From positions 593,759 to 657,758 of the forward strand of contig NW_017962921.1 of NCBI RefSeq assembly GCF_001661345.1: DNA of 64,000 nucleotides. The letters are read 5' to 3'. Every line of letters begins with the position of its first letter. Within the stretch, counting starts at the first letter, position 1. Shown here one piece after another: positions 41,711 to 52,219 of the stretch. The stretch comes from Ascoidea rubescens DSM 1968 (lineage: Eukaryota; Ascomycota; Saccharomycetes; Ascoideales; Ascoideaceae). The translations under genes and the position numbers were made by a program. The notes beneath the pieces are model-generated. The model was given only the letters and a program-made list of their open reading frames with translations. It searched no databases and was not told the DNA's origin.

Positions 41711-43597
41711 ATGTCTTCTCTAGTGCTTGACTCCAGCACAGCTCCTGGCGACACTGCAAACACTGCTAATAATAGCGCCAACAACAACAACACAAATGCC
41801 TCCCTTTCTTCGTCCAACAATCCCTCTGCCACATCAACCTCCAACAACAAGAGAAAGAGCAAAACCATTTCCACCATTTCCACCATTTCAAACTACTCAA
41901 ACTACTCTACCACCTCCTCAAATTTGATTCCTTCGTTGAGAAACTCTTATATTCTAGACTCCAAATTCAACGAAAACATTTCTTCAATAATTAAGATTTA
42001 CGACCTAATCAGTGTTAAAGACTTTGGTTACAATGAAGACGACCCACTACATTACGGTCTAAGCAACTACGAATTGTATTTGAATAACCAACTAACCAAC
42101 TCACAACTAAACTATTTTCAATCAAACAATAACAACATTTCAAATTCAAGTCCAAATCCAAATTCAAATTCAAATATCCCATCCAATACATCCGCTTCTC
42201 ATAACCCTAATATTGACGAGATAATGGACGATGATGATAATAATAACAATAACAATAACAATAACAATAACAATAACAATAACTACAACTATAACAGCAA
42301 CTATGGATCAAATTACAAATACAATCAACTCACTGAAGATCTACACGAGGAAGAAGAGGAAGATGACGATGACAAATTTCACAGAAACAATAAAAACAAA
42401 AATAAAAATACAAACAGAAACAGAAGCAGAAACAGAAGCAGTAATCCAAACAATCGTTATTCCAACCTCTCCACTGTATCCACCAATAGTTCTAATTATA
42501 ACTATAATTTCAATAACAGAATTTCAAACTCAAACCATAATGATAGCCCAATTCAAGCGTATGCCCTCTACGATTTCGTACCCGAAAACGATAACGAAAT
42601 TCAACTCAAAACTGGCCAATTTATTTACATCGTTTACAGACATGGCCAAGGTTGGCTAGTAGCTCAGGACCCAACCACTGGAAAAACGGGTTTAGTACCT
42701 GAACAATATGTTCAGCTAATAGTAGAAGAAGAGGAGGAAGATGAAAAAGATGATGATGACGATTATGACGATTATGACAATAACAATAATAACAATAATG
42801 ATAATAACAATAATAACAATAATAACAATAACAATAATAACAATAACAATAATAACAATAATAACAATAATAACAATAATAACAACAATAATACTAATAA
42901 TATAATTAATGATAATCAGAATCAATCTCAAATCAATCAAAATACTCAAAATACCCAAAACCAAAACCAAAACCAAAATCAACACCCAATCGAAATTATT
43001 ACCAATAATATTCATAACAATGATAAACCAGACCTTATAAAAACTAACTCTAATAAATTACCAAATGATTTTTCATTAACAAGTCTAGAATCTGAAACTT
43101 CAGATCTACAAATCGATTCAACTGATTTAAAACCAGTTCCTGACATTTTCCACATGAAAAATAATTCCAACTCCAACTCAAATACAAATACTTATAACAA
43201 TAGACTAAGTGGCTCCAGATCTAGTGCTAGTGATCTCATATTGAATTCAAATTTTAAGTTTAATTTTAACTTCAATTATAACCCAAATAATAGAATCAAC
43301 AGTTTAAACATGTCATCCAATAATAACGATAACGCTAATAACAACAATCGCAACATTCTTAATAACCCCGTCATTACAAATGATTTTGAGAACAAATTGA
43401 TTCACTCAGTGGATGATCAAGTCGATATCGATTATTCAACCGATGAAGCCGATAATGAGGGATGGATTGATGACTACGAATATAATAAAAACATCAAGCA
43501 AGATAATATCGATAAAAATGTTCCAGAAGAAAGCATGAGTCCTACAAAACGAAAATTAAAAAACCTAACCAAAAAATTGAACAATTTAAGATCTTAA
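41711..43597 (+). CDS. NBP2: SH3-domain adaptor Nbp2, enlarged by Asn-rich inserts
   Basis: Adaptor that brings phosphatase Ptc1 to MAP-kinase pathways (HOG and cell wall integrity in yeast). The open frame starts at GTG (41501); the ATG at 41711 gives 628 residues. Three parts match yeast Nbp2 in order. DFGYNEDDPLHYGLSNY (about 109-125) corresponds to DYAYADSNPLHYG in yeast. The SH3 domain at about 280-337 (AYALYDFVPENDNEIQ, YRHGQGWLVAQDP, GLVPEQYVQLI) is very close to the yeast one. The acidic C-terminal segment has DEGWIDD where yeast has DDEWEDID. Yeast Nbp2 is 236 residues; here the extra length is mostly poly-Asn and Asn/Ser linkers on both sides of the SH3. Acidic EEEEED blocks precede the second Asn run. 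Confidence 0.9.
   Translation: MSSLVLDSSTAPGDTANTANNSANNNNTNASLSSSNNPSATSTSNNKRKSKTISTISTISNYSNYSTTSSNLIPSLRNSYILDSKFNENISSIIKIYDLISVKDFGYNEDDPLHYGLSNYELYLNNQLTNSQLNYFQSNNNNISNSSPNPNSNSNIPSNTSASHNPNIDEIMDDDDNNNNNNNNNNNNNNNYNYNSNYGSNYKYNQLTEDLHEEEEEDDDDKFHRNNKNKNKNTNRNRSRNRSSNPNNRYSNLSTVSTNSSNYNYNFNNRISNSNHNDSPIQAYALYDFVPENDNEIQLKTGQFIYIVYRHGQGWLVAQDPTTGKTGLVPEQYVQLIVEEEEEDEKDDDDDYDDYDNNNNNNNDNNNNNNNNNNNNNNNNNNNNNNNNNNNNNNTNNIINDNQNQSQINQNTQNTQNQNQNQNQHPIEIITNNIHNNDKPDLIKTNSNKLPNDFSLTSLESETSDLQIDSTDLKPVPDIFHMKNNSNSNSNTNTYNNRLSGSRSSASDLILNSNFKFNFNFNYNPNNRINSLNMSSNNNDNANNNNRNILNNPVITNDFENKLIHSVDDQVDIDYSTDEADNEGWIDDYEYNKNIKQDNIDKNVPEESMSPTKRKLKNLTKKLNNLRS
42234..42282 (+). repeat. AAT/AAC repeat (first poly-Asn tract of NBP2)
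   Basis: An in-frame trinucleotide array mixes AAT and AAC codons and encodes about 15 consecutive asparagines. Confidence 0.9.
42778..42903 (+). repeat. AAT/AAC repeat (second, longer poly-Asn tract of NBP2)
   Basis: About 40 codons, almost all Asn with a few Asp and Thr. The mix of AAT and AAC argues for selection on the residue or older slippage rather than one recent expansion. Confidence 0.9.
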
Positions 43598-44553
43598 TTA
43601 AGACCTTCATCTAATGTCTAATTTACCATTTCAATTTAAATTGGATATCATTAATCTTTTAATTCGTATCAGCAATTTACATTAATCTACTATTTATTTC
43701 CAAGTATATTTTTTCTATGATTTGTTCTTTGTTTCTTTTTTTTGTTGTATTGTTATCAAATTTTATGAAGTTTTACTTTTTTCTCATTCTTTTCTTGTTT
43801 TTAGATTCTCATTTAATTTTGTTTTTTTATTTGTCTATTTACCTATCTATTTATCTACCTATTTACTTTTACTATTTCTATTATCCCATTTTGACTTGAT
43901 ATTTTACTTTTTAACTATTTTGTTATCCCTAGTTTCCTTATGAACTGACATTTTCATCCCTTTTTGTTGCCTAATTAATTAATACCTCTGCCTGCCGTTG
44001 ATTGTTTCCTAATCAGTGTTTTCCAGTGTTCTTTTCAATTCGAAGTTTGTTTTATTTTTGTCCCCTTTCAGTTTTCTCCAAATATTGAAATGTTTGCAAT
44101 TTCGTACGTTTTTTCGCAAAATACACAGAAAACCCCAAACCATAAAGGTGCAAAGGTAAATAAACACAAAAAGTAAACAAACAGAGCTCGCGCGCAGACA
44201 GACGCTGGATGATGTAGGTTGCAACATCCGCACGCAATAAGACATTCACACGCGTCTAGCATTGCAGTGCGTTCTCCCGCATGGTACCGCGCATGAGCAC
44301 GGATCACGTTTTTCCCGAGCCACTGGAACTGGGGGTTTTTCTGCGAGTTTCGTCTTTTTTTTGTTTTGAGATGCTAATTTGATAATATCATCATTGTAAA
44401 TATTGTTCTTATCAGATCGATAATCACTACCATAACCACCACCATAACCACCTTTATATCCAGGTGCTCCTCCAGCCTCTTTGCAGCGTCTTGTTCCACC
44501 GCCAGCTCATCCAGCTTTCATGTCCAATCTATGTCCAACACATTGCTGCTAAG
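43598..44553. promoter_or_regulatory. NBP2 terminator region and HAP2 upstream region with a short uORF
   Basis: AT-rich and pyrimidine-rich to about 43990, with TCTATTTACC-type tandem words near 43835-43870. A GC-rich patch lies at about 44185-44325. A ten-codon upstream ORF (ATG 44520, TAA 44550-44552) ends one base before the HAP2 ATG. The tandem word ACCACCATA occurs at about 44425-44450. Confidence 0.55.
44520..44552 (+). promoter_or_regulatory. Upstream ORF abutting the HAP2 start
   Basis: ATG at 44520 followed by nine sense codons ([10 protein letters not shown]) and TAA, then a single G and the HAP2 ATG (TAAGATG). If the transcript starts upstream of 44520, ribosomes would have to leak past or re-initiate one base further on. 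The sequence is seen directly; its presence in the mRNA is assumed. Confidence 0.5.
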
Positions 44554-46776
44554 ATGTCCCAGTATTCCAACTACTCTCTATCCGATCCTCAACCTTCACC
44601 AACTAATGCCAATGTTTTGAATTCCAATCTCCCTAATCCTGCTTTGGCATCTGCTAGTCTGAATCCTAATGCTACCGCTGGCCTCAACAATAACAGCAAC
44701 AGCAATAACAATCCTAATACTCAGAACTACTACCACGATGACACCTTTTCCATATCTCTAATGAACAATACCGGTAACAACAACAACAACAACAACAATA
44801 ATAATAATAATAATAACAATCCTAGCAATATTCACAACAACAATAATAGCAACAATATCAATAACACTAATGGTAACCAACAAAACCACGAGTTTTATTC
44901 CCAGTACATGCAACAACAACAACAACAAAACTCCTCTAATCAAAACCAAACATCTTCAATTGCAAACAGCTCCAACACCAACAATAACGAACCCATGTCT
45001 CCATACCAAACACTGCCCATCGAGCATCATTTGCAACAGCCTCAGATGCAACCACCCTCTCCCCAACAAAACCAACTACAATTGCCTGTCCAAGTTCCTG
45101 GTGTTCCTCCAGGAGTCCAGGTTCCAATTCCTGTTCCTGTTCAGGTTCCTATTCCACAACCACCACCTCCCTCACAAGAACAGCCTTTTTATGTCAATGC
45201 GAAACAATATCATCGAATTTTAAAAAGAAGAATTGCTCGAGCCAAATTGGAAGAAAATTTAAAAGTTCAAAGAGGTAGAAGACCTTATTTACACGAATCA
45301 AGACACAAACATGCAATGAGAAGACCAAGAGGTCAAGGTGGGAGATTCCTAACTGCTGCTGAAATCATAGAAAGAGAAAAGCAGAAAAAATTACAAGAGG
45401 AACAATTGAAAAAAAACAACGATAATAATCTCAATATACCTGACATTTCAAATCAAATCTCCAATATCACCAACAACGTTAATAACAATGTTAATAAAAC
45501 CTTGAATAATAACAATAATAGTATTATCAACAGCAATAGTATTATCAACAGCAATAGTATTATCAACAACAATAGTATTATCAACAATAATATTTCTATA
45601 TTAAACCCAATGAATATGCCCAATATTAATGCTCAAAATAACTTTAATAATAACAATCAAAATAATAATTCGAGTTTCAATCAAATTAATAACGAAAGCG
45701 AAGACGTGATTATGAATGATATGCCTAAAATAGCAGAATTGAAACATAACTTAAATCATATTAATAACATCAGTAACAATGAAATTAGAAAAGTTGATAA
45801 AATCAATCAAAATCAAAATCAAAATAAAATTAAAATTAAAAATAGCATTAATATACCAGAAAATATAACTTTAAAAGTAGATAATGAAAATATTAATATT
45901 AATATTAACACTAACAATGATGATTTAAAATTTGAAAATTCAATTCAAAAAACTACTCTAGTAAATGAAACTGTAAATAAAACAACAGTAAATAATCCTT
46001 TGGATCAAAATTCCCTTAAAGAATCAGCTGTAGAATCAGCTGAAAAAATTGAAAAAGAAACTACTGGGAATGAAAATACTGAAAGCGAAAATACTGAGAA
46101 CGAAAATACCAAGAACAAAAATACTATTGCAAAATCAAATGAAAGCCTGGGAAACCAATTGGAAGAAGATTTTGATATTCAAATGAAAGACAAAATAGAT
46201 GATGAGGCGGTTAGGAGATTAACTGGGGAGACTGACGAGAAGAGTAAAAACGATACAGAGAAATCAAGTCTGGAAAATACTAAAAAAAGCCAACAGGAAA
46301 TTCAACAGGAAGAAAACAATAATAATAATGAGAATAATGAGAAAATTGAAAAAGTTAATGAAACATCAATTGAAAATTTCCATGTAGATCAAAAAGACAA
46401 TAAAGAGGCCGAAAAAAATGAAAAAAATGAAAAAAATACGAATGGAAATAGCGAGGAGGCTTTGAAAAGTTCAAATCTGAATAAAAATGAAAACGCAGAA
46501 AACAAAACTAATAATTTATCAAGTGTAAATAAAAACAATACTGAAGAAATGGAAATTGAAGTAGAAGAGGAAAAACTAACGGAAAATAAAAGTGAGAATA
46601 AAGAAAAAGATGAGAATGAAAACAATAAAGTGATAACTGAGAGTGATGAAGATAATAGTAGCAATGAAGTTGATAGAGTTAACGAAATTGATGAAATTGA
46701 AATTGAAATTGAAGTTGATAATAGTGAGTTAAATGATGAAGAGATTCTACAAAGAGAAACGATAAACGTCAATTGA
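44554..46776 (+). CDS. HAP2: CCAAT-binding factor subunit Hap2 (NF-YA)
   Basis: Sequence-specific subunit of the Hap2/3/4/5 CCAAT complex that activates respiratory genes and, in many yeasts, links to iron use. The frame is open from a GTG at 44464; the ATG at 44554 gives 740 residues. The NF-YA core is at about 210-265. Its subunit-association helix is [24 protein letters not shown], and the DNA-binding part is [24 protein letters not shown], with every residue of the family motif in place. The N-terminal 200 residues are rich in Asn, Gln and Pro. The 475-residue C-terminal tail is rich in Asn and Glu and has no counterpart in the 265-residue yeast protein. A ten-codon uORF precedes the start, which suggests translational control. 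Confidence 0.95.
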   Translation: MSQYSNYSLSDPQPSPTNANVLNSNLPNPALASASLNPNATAGLNNNSNSNNNPNTQNYYHDDTFSISLMNNTGNNNNNNNNNNNNNNNPSNIHNNNNSNNINNTNGNQQNHEFYSQYMQQQQQQNSSNQNQTSSIANSSNTNNNEPMSPYQTLPIEHHLQQPQMQPPSPQQNQLQLPVQVPGVPPGVQVPIPVPVQVPIPQPPPPSQEQPFYVNAKQYHRILKRRIARAKLEENLKVQRGRRPYLHESRHKHAMRRPRGQGGRFLTAAEIIEREKQKKLQEEQLKKNNDNNLNIPDISNQISNITNNVNNNVNKTLNNNNNSIINSNSIINSNSIINNNSIINNNISILNPMNMPNINAQNNFNNNNQNNNSSFNQINNESEDVIMNDMPKIAELKHNLNHINNISNNEIRKVDKINQNQNQNKIKIKNSINIPENITLKVDNENINININTNNDDLKFENSIQKTTLVNETVNKTTVNNPLDQNSLKESAVESAEKIEKETTGNENTESENTENENTKNKNTIAKSNESLGNQLEEDFDIQMKDKIDDEAVRRLTGETDEKSKNDTEKSSLENTKKSQQEIQQEENNNNNENNEKIEKVNETSIENFHVDQKDNKEAEKNEKNEKNTNGNSEEALKSSNLNKNENAENKTNNLSSVNKNNTEEMEIEVEEEKLTENKSENKEKDENENNKVITESDEDNSSNEVDRVNEIDEIEIEIEVDNSELNDEEILQRETINVN

Positions 46777-47039
46777 TAATAAATTACGTTAAAGAGATGA
46801 AAATAATAAACTGATATATATTTTTAATTTTTTTTTAATTTTTGATTTTAATTTTTGATCTTGTTTTATTTGTGTAAGATATATTAAGTTTCATATTCAG
46901 GAGATAATTTATTTTCAATAAAAGTTATTTTTAGTGAAATATTTTAGTGAAATGTTTGTTTTTAAAAATGGAAAAAATGGCAGAAACAAGAGTTTATTAA
47001 AAGTGAGAAAGCTAGTAAAATTGATATATAATGTTTACA
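46777..47039. other. Convergent 3' region HAP2/GIR2
   Basis: Short AT-rich shared 3' space with TTTTTAATT repeats; nothing else seen. Confidence 0.6.
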
Positions 47040-47777
47040 TTAATTAACAGTTAGTGATGATATGTTTTCATTTAAATCATTTAAATTTATAGTGTTGAGA
47101 TTATTTTGGAAAAATTGTTTGCCAGTTAATTTATCTCTATGTAATAAATCCAATCTCTTTTGTTCTCTTCGATCTAAGTTCATTCTTTTTCTAAAATCTA
47201 ATCTCCAAGCTTGAAAATTTTCTTTTGTTATTTTAGTACCCATAAATTTTTTATTTTCTTCCAATTCTCTTTCATATTGTTGTTTTTCGTGTTTTTTCTC
47301 TTCGATTTTCAATTTATCTTGGAACAAAGATTCAGCTGTTTCTTTTAAATAGGAGGTTAAAGTGAAGACTAAGGGCATGCCCAAGTTCTCATTGGCTTCG
47401 TCATATAATTTGTTCAATAAAGATTTCAAATCACTTGAATCGAACTGCACCAATTCTGAGATTATAACTGGTTTTCTGGTTGCTCCTGAGCCATCAATAT
47501 CACCATCATCATCGGAATCGTCTTCAGAGTCCTGATATTCGTCAGAGTCGTAATCAGAATTGTCAGCAGGATCAGCAATGGATACATCTAGATCGGGAAG
47601 CTCGTTAGGATATTTGGGAGTATAATGAACATGTAACACTAGCAGATGTTTCTTTTCACTGGGTGTTTCCAACAACAAGTCGATGGTGAAGTCTGTATCA
47701 CTGGCAATGGATAGCTCGTCAGGATAGATAGACTGTAGTATCTCGAGTTCCTCCTTTTGCTCTTCAATGGGATCCAT
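47040..47777 (-). CDS. GIR2: RWD-domain protein Gir2 (DFRP2 type)
   Basis: Cytosolic partner of the ribosome-associated GTPase Rbg2 and of Gcn1; in yeast it dampens Gcn2 activation during amino-acid stress. 245 residues against 265 in yeast. The RWD domain occupies about 1-130, starting MDPIEEQKEELEILQSIYPDEL with the family YPDEL turn, then YTPKYPNELPDL. An acidic insert (DSDEYQDSEDDSDDDGD) splits it, as in yeast. The C-terminal DFRP part has the landmarks KFMGTKITKENFQAWRLDFRKRM and RDKLTGKQFFQ, which bind the GTPase. The ATG ends at 47777. It converges on HAP2 and lies upstream of a tRNA gene on the same strand. Confidence 0.93.
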   Translation of the reverse strand: MDPIEEQKEELEILQSIYPDELSIASDTDFTIDLLLETPSEKKHLLVLHVHYTPKYPNELPDLDVSIADPADNSDYDSDEYQDSEDDSDDDGDIDGSGATRKPVIISELVQFDSSDLKSLLNKLYDEANENLGMPLVFTLTSYLKETAESLFQDKLKIEEKKHEKQQYERELEENKKFMGTKITKENFQAWRLDFRKRMNLDRREQKRLDLLHRDKLTGKQFFQNNLNTINLNDLNENISSLTVN

Positions 47778-47898
47778 TGTGCATCAATAAGTGATGATAA
47801 GAAAACAGCAACAGCAAAGCACAAACAATGTCTTCATTTCTTTGTCTTTTGATGAAGGAGCAGCAAAACCAGCAAAGATAAAGCAAAAAGAAAATAAT

Positions 47899-47971
47899 TG
47901 GACGAGTTGGGAATCGAACCCAAGACCTCTTGCTTGCAAGGCAAGCGCGCTACCAACTGCGCTACACGCCC
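47899..47971 (-). tRNA. tRNA-Ala (anticodon UGC)
   Basis: A 73-base cloverleaf on the minus strand starting GGGCGTG, with A box TAGCGCAGTTGG, anticodon stem CTTGC/GCAAG around loop CTTGCAA (anticodon TGC), B box GGTTCGATTCC and discriminator A. The G3:U70 pair, the main alanine identity element, is present. The acceptor stem has one U6/U67 mismatch. There is no intron and CCA is not encoded. The open frames across it are shadows. Confidence 0.97.
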
Positions 47972-49215
47972 AAATTGTGTTTTCTCTAAAACCTGTTACA
48001 GTTGTGTGATGGTGCATGTTCCCACACGGCTTTTTGCTTCCACATTGCTGGTACTTAAGTCGTAACCTTCAGAGCACTTTTTGTCCAATTAATAGCCAAG
48101 ATCCGCCCAGCCAACAGCCAATCTGCTAAGCGAACACAAAACAAGTTCTAGAAGCTCGGTAAGATCCGGAGTTATGACCGATCAACCACGTGCTGTAGAA
48201 TTCACAAGTCACGGGTTTGCAAAGCGACATATTGAACAGCGAAACTAACAATTCAAGGGTTTTTCTCTGGCTGTGAAGCTTGAACAACTGCTTTGGGGCT
48301 TAATTTGTGCTTGGAAATTGAACAATTGATGAAAGAAGGGCCCAAAGTAAAGTATTTTTACGGCAGAGGATTGCGAAATATCAAACAGCATGGCGTGAAA
48401 TAATATTCTCACAATGAGCATTTATCAACCTTTACAGAAATAATAACCATTCAGGTAATTAGTTTAGTGGTGAAATAGAGTTTGAGCTGCCAAACCGTGT
48501 TGTGATTGGTCTGCTGTGTGTTTTGGCTTGTAATAAGCGAGATGAGCCAAAGTGAGTAAAATTAGCTCTTGAACCTGCTAACAGACAAATACTATACCTT
48601 TGAGTTCATAGTGCAAATTGTCAACCAATTAATTGGAAATCAATTGAATATTGGATAAATAATGAATAAAAATGGAGAAGAGCATAAAATTGAATTCAGA
48701 AAAAAAAAAGTGCATAATAAAATTACTTTGACAAATTAGATTTCATAAAGGGCATTATGATATGTAACCAGTAAGGTGAAAATCCAATTAATTACTTTAT
48801 ATGGATTACAAGACGTTAAAGAATAGAAAATTTCATGAAGATTTGAATTTAATGTTTAATATTTCAAAATTGAGTCTTAAATTAAATAAATAAGTGAAGT
48901 TTAATTTTTGAGATCAAATCATGGAAAGTCTCTTGTTTTTTTATTTGGCGATATATTGTCAGTCAATTTCAAAAAGAAATTATCTCTTTTAATTTAATTT
49001 TGTAAGTTAATCTTAAATTTATTAGACATTGAATATAAAAAGATGGATTTCCATTGAATTTGGTGATTTGAAATGTCTTCAGTATTCAATTATTCATAAA
49101 AGAGATAATCGTTGCTTATACCTACTATCTGCCATAATTCATAATTCATAATTCATAAATTGCCAATTATAATTTTTTAATTCTTAATCATTGATTAGTC
49201 AAAACATAATTGAAA
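47972..49215. other. Region upstream of the His-rich wall protein
   Basis: No gene supported. CACGTG occurs at about 48188. The rest is AT-rich with the tandem word AATTCATAATTCATAATTCAT at about 49135-49157, just ahead of the wall-protein gene. Confidence 0.45.
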
Positions 49216-49797
49216 ATGCACTTCTCTAACTCTGTTGTTTTATTAATCGCTGCTTCATTGACAGTTTCCAATGCTTTCCAATATAAAAGACATGATGGAC
49301 ACGATCATGGCGAAGAAACTACCAGTGAAACTGTTGCTGCTGTTGCCACTGAATCTGAATCCCATGAAGGCCATGACCACGGTGAAGAAACTGTCACTTC
49401 AACTGTTGCTACTGAATCCGAATCTCATGACGATCATGACCATGACCATGACCACAGTGAAAGTTCTGTTGCTCAAACCACTGCTGAAACTGTTACTGAA
49501 ACTACCGCTGAAACCACTGTCACCACTATAGCTCCATCTTCTTCTCCAGATACCACTTCAAACACTGTTGCTAATACAATTACAAGCTCAAGCGCTGCAT
49601 CTGAATCCTCTGACGACCACTCTGACCACGACCACGACCACTCTGAAAGCTCCTCTACCTTGGCCACCTCTGTCGTCTCTGGAAGCGCTGCTGGATCCAA
49701 TGACACAGAAATCTCTCAAAACACTGCCAATGGTGCTTACAAGGCCTCGGCTGGCCTTGCTTTGCTAGTTGGTGGCTCCCTCTTCGCCCTTTTATAG
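49216..49797 (+). CDS. His/Asp-rich GPI-anchored cell-wall protein, possible metal binder
   Basis: 193 residues from the ATG at 49216 (the frame is open two codons further, to a TTG). A signal peptide (FSNSVVLLIAASLTVSNAF) leads to a Kex2-like KR in QYKRHDGHDHGEE. The mature part is Ser/Thr/Glu-rich with five blocks of His and Asp: GHDHGEE twice, DDHDHDHDHSESS, and DDHSDHDHDHSESS near 130-145. The C-terminus (AGLALLVGGSLFALL) is a typical GPI signal. Such His-Asp runs bind Zn, Cu or Ni in other proteins, so metal capture at the wall is a fair guess but unproven. Codon choice (GCT, TCT, ACT, CAC, GAC) is more biased than in its neighbours, suggesting high expression. Confidence 0.75.
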   Translation: MHFSNSVVLLIAASLTVSNAFQYKRHDGHDHGEETTSETVAAVATESESHEGHDHGEETVTSTVATESESHDDHDHDHDHSESSVAQTTAETVTETTAETTVTTIAPSSSPDTTSNTVANTITSSSAASESSDDHSDHDHDHSESSSTLATSVVSGSAAGSNDTEISQNTANGAYKASAGLALLVGGSLFALL

Positions 49798-50335
49798 ACT
49801 ATAGACCTCGCTACGTAGCGCTACAGCATCTTTTCTCAGTTTCTTCTCTTTTCTCTCTCTTCTTCTCTTCTCTAATTAACGCTTTCCTTCTCCAAGACTC
49901 GAACCGCCCTCCGCTCCCGCACTGCTGGGCCAAACCTTATCTCCCACCTGCAGCAGCAATTCCTCCTCTTCCACCTTCATGAAATGCCCACTCCTCTGCT
50001 GCTTCTTCTTTCAGCCCCCATGAAGCAACCTCTCGTCAAGTCCAGAGTAAAAGTCGTTGGCCCTGGCTGTTTCACTCACCTGGATTGATTTCAGTTGCTT
50101 ATATTGTCCATCCTCCAGCCCTGTCCAGCTGCTGCCCACACTTCCTTTTTTTTTCTGCTTTGTATTTTGGGTGTCTCCTCTGCTAATTTCTTTTTTATTG
50201 TCTGGTTCCAGCTTGTTTTATGGAACCGTTTGTTATTCTCGTCAGTAGCATTAATCTTTGATTCAAACTGCACTGCTTGTTTGTCGTTGAAACCTGCTTA
50301 GAACTTTGTTTTCCCTGCTGATAACTCAATCCAAA
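49798..50335. other. Intergenic region between the wall protein and SEG1
   Basis: Pyrimidine-rich and relatively GC-rich at about 49860-50050, then the SEG1 upstream region with a long TTTTTTTTC tract near 50148. A word resembling a tRNA T-loop (GACTCGAACC at about 49896) has no cloverleaf around it. Confidence 0.45.
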
Positions 50336-52186
50336 ATGGGCGTTTTCACTTTTGGCAGAAGGCACAGCACCAACCAACAACAAGCTTACACTGGTGTCAA
50401 CAAAAACCTCATCGATACTTCTCTAAAGGCCAGCAGTAATGCTGTAGCTGCTGCTAATGCTATTGGGCGCAAGTTCTCCTCGACCCCTGCTTCAAATATC
50501 CACAATACCCACAATCTCCCACCTGTATCTCATAAAAGATACAACAGTTTACCAAATTCATCCTTATCAAACCAAATAAAAATACAGTCTCAAATCAATG
50601 CAAATCCCAATATTAACACTGCTCATACTTCTCCTTCTTCTTCTACTTCTCCTTCTACTTTTGCTCATAATAATAATAATAATAATATCAATCCCCAGTT
50701 TATCAATCATCATACGAAAGTCCATAAAAGATTTTCTGCTCCCTCTTCTCCAAGGCTATCCTCCCCTAACGACTTTCATATCTCTAGAAGACTAAATTCC
50801 TTGACTTTATCAATAGACTCTGAACTAGATAACATACAAGAAGAAGATTTACATAATACGTCTAATGTTGATACCTTGCTCAATGCTAATATTATCCAAA
50901 ATAATACAAATAATAATTCGAAAATCAAATCCGCTTTAATTAAAGAACATCAACTCAAATTGCCAAAACATAAAGTCTCATTCAGTGATACCTCTTCTGA
51001 ATTAAGTGATAAAGATCTATCTCAAATTCAACCTCAATACAATAATAATCAAACGAATAACAATAATAATAACAATAACAATAATGGCGCTTTCATAAAA
51101 CCAGTTTATAAACATAAAAGAACCTCTTCAGCACAAATCAAATTCAATAATACTCAAAACCCTACTCAAAACCAAAAAATGATTAAGAAATATGTCCCCA
51201 CCCCCACAGGCTTACAGTTGATCGAAATCCCCGAAGCTGAATATAAAAAAAAAATTGAAAGGACTTATTCAATCATAAATGCAAGCAGAATCAACTCCTC
51301 AAATCAAAGCTCAAGACTAAACTCCCTCTCTTCTCTATCAAAACACAAAAAAAAACTATCTATATCCCAACCAATAATTAACGAAAAAGAACAAACTACT
51401 TTTTTTTCCTCTTTTTCTTCTTCTAAACATGAAATTCCCTCAAAATTTCAAAACTCGGATTCACAACAGCCTTCAACTTTCCCTTCTCATCCTCCACAAA
51501 TTAAAATTCATTCTACGCTCCCATCCAAGGAACTCCCATCCAAGGATTTAATCCATCAAAAAGTAAATCAAAAAGAAATAGAAAAAGAAGATATGCAGAA
51601 AAAACTTGAGGAAAAAGAAAAAGAAAACCAAGATATTCACAGCAAAGATATTAAGCAAAATATTAAACAAGATATTAAAGATGATATTCAACAAAATATT
51701 CAAGATAATATTCAACAAAATAACGAGCACCAAACAGTAAAAACTAAGGATAACATTGAACCTCTTCCTTCAATCAATCCAACCTCTCCTATTGACTCTC
51801 AAAATAAAAAAGTGCCTGAACTAGCTCAAATATCTGAAAACCAAACTGAAAATGAAAAAAATCAAATTGAAAATGAAAAAAACCAGCAATTTCCAAAAGA
51901 AGATTCCCAAATATTGTCTCTGAATCATTCTCCTAAACCATCAATTACATTACCAAAGAAAGAAATTCCTGCTGACGCTTTTTCGAAAACTCATAACAAG
52001 ATGGTCTCATCATCTGAAGACCTCTCGACTGTTTCTAGATCAAGTGTGATGTTTTCTTCATCTTCAATTGAAGAAAATAACCAGGTCCCTTCTTCTCCGA
52101 TACAAATCCATATTTCAGATATTGATGAGCAAAAACCACAGCCCATGGCTCAACAGATTCGCTCGAGTTTATTGAATTTACCAATA

Positions 52187-52219
<33 letters not shown>

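Noticed and set aside
42716-43015. Minus-strand Ile/Val-only ORF in NBP2
   Set aside because: Reverse-strand reading of the Asn-codon repeat.
47784-48017. ORFs on both strands across the tRNA-Ala gene
   Set aside because: They are shadows of the tRNA sequence and its flanks.
49890-49935. tRNA-like word GACTCGAACCGCCCTCCG
   Set aside because: Only a T-arm-like piece; no matching acceptor, anticodon or D arms around it.
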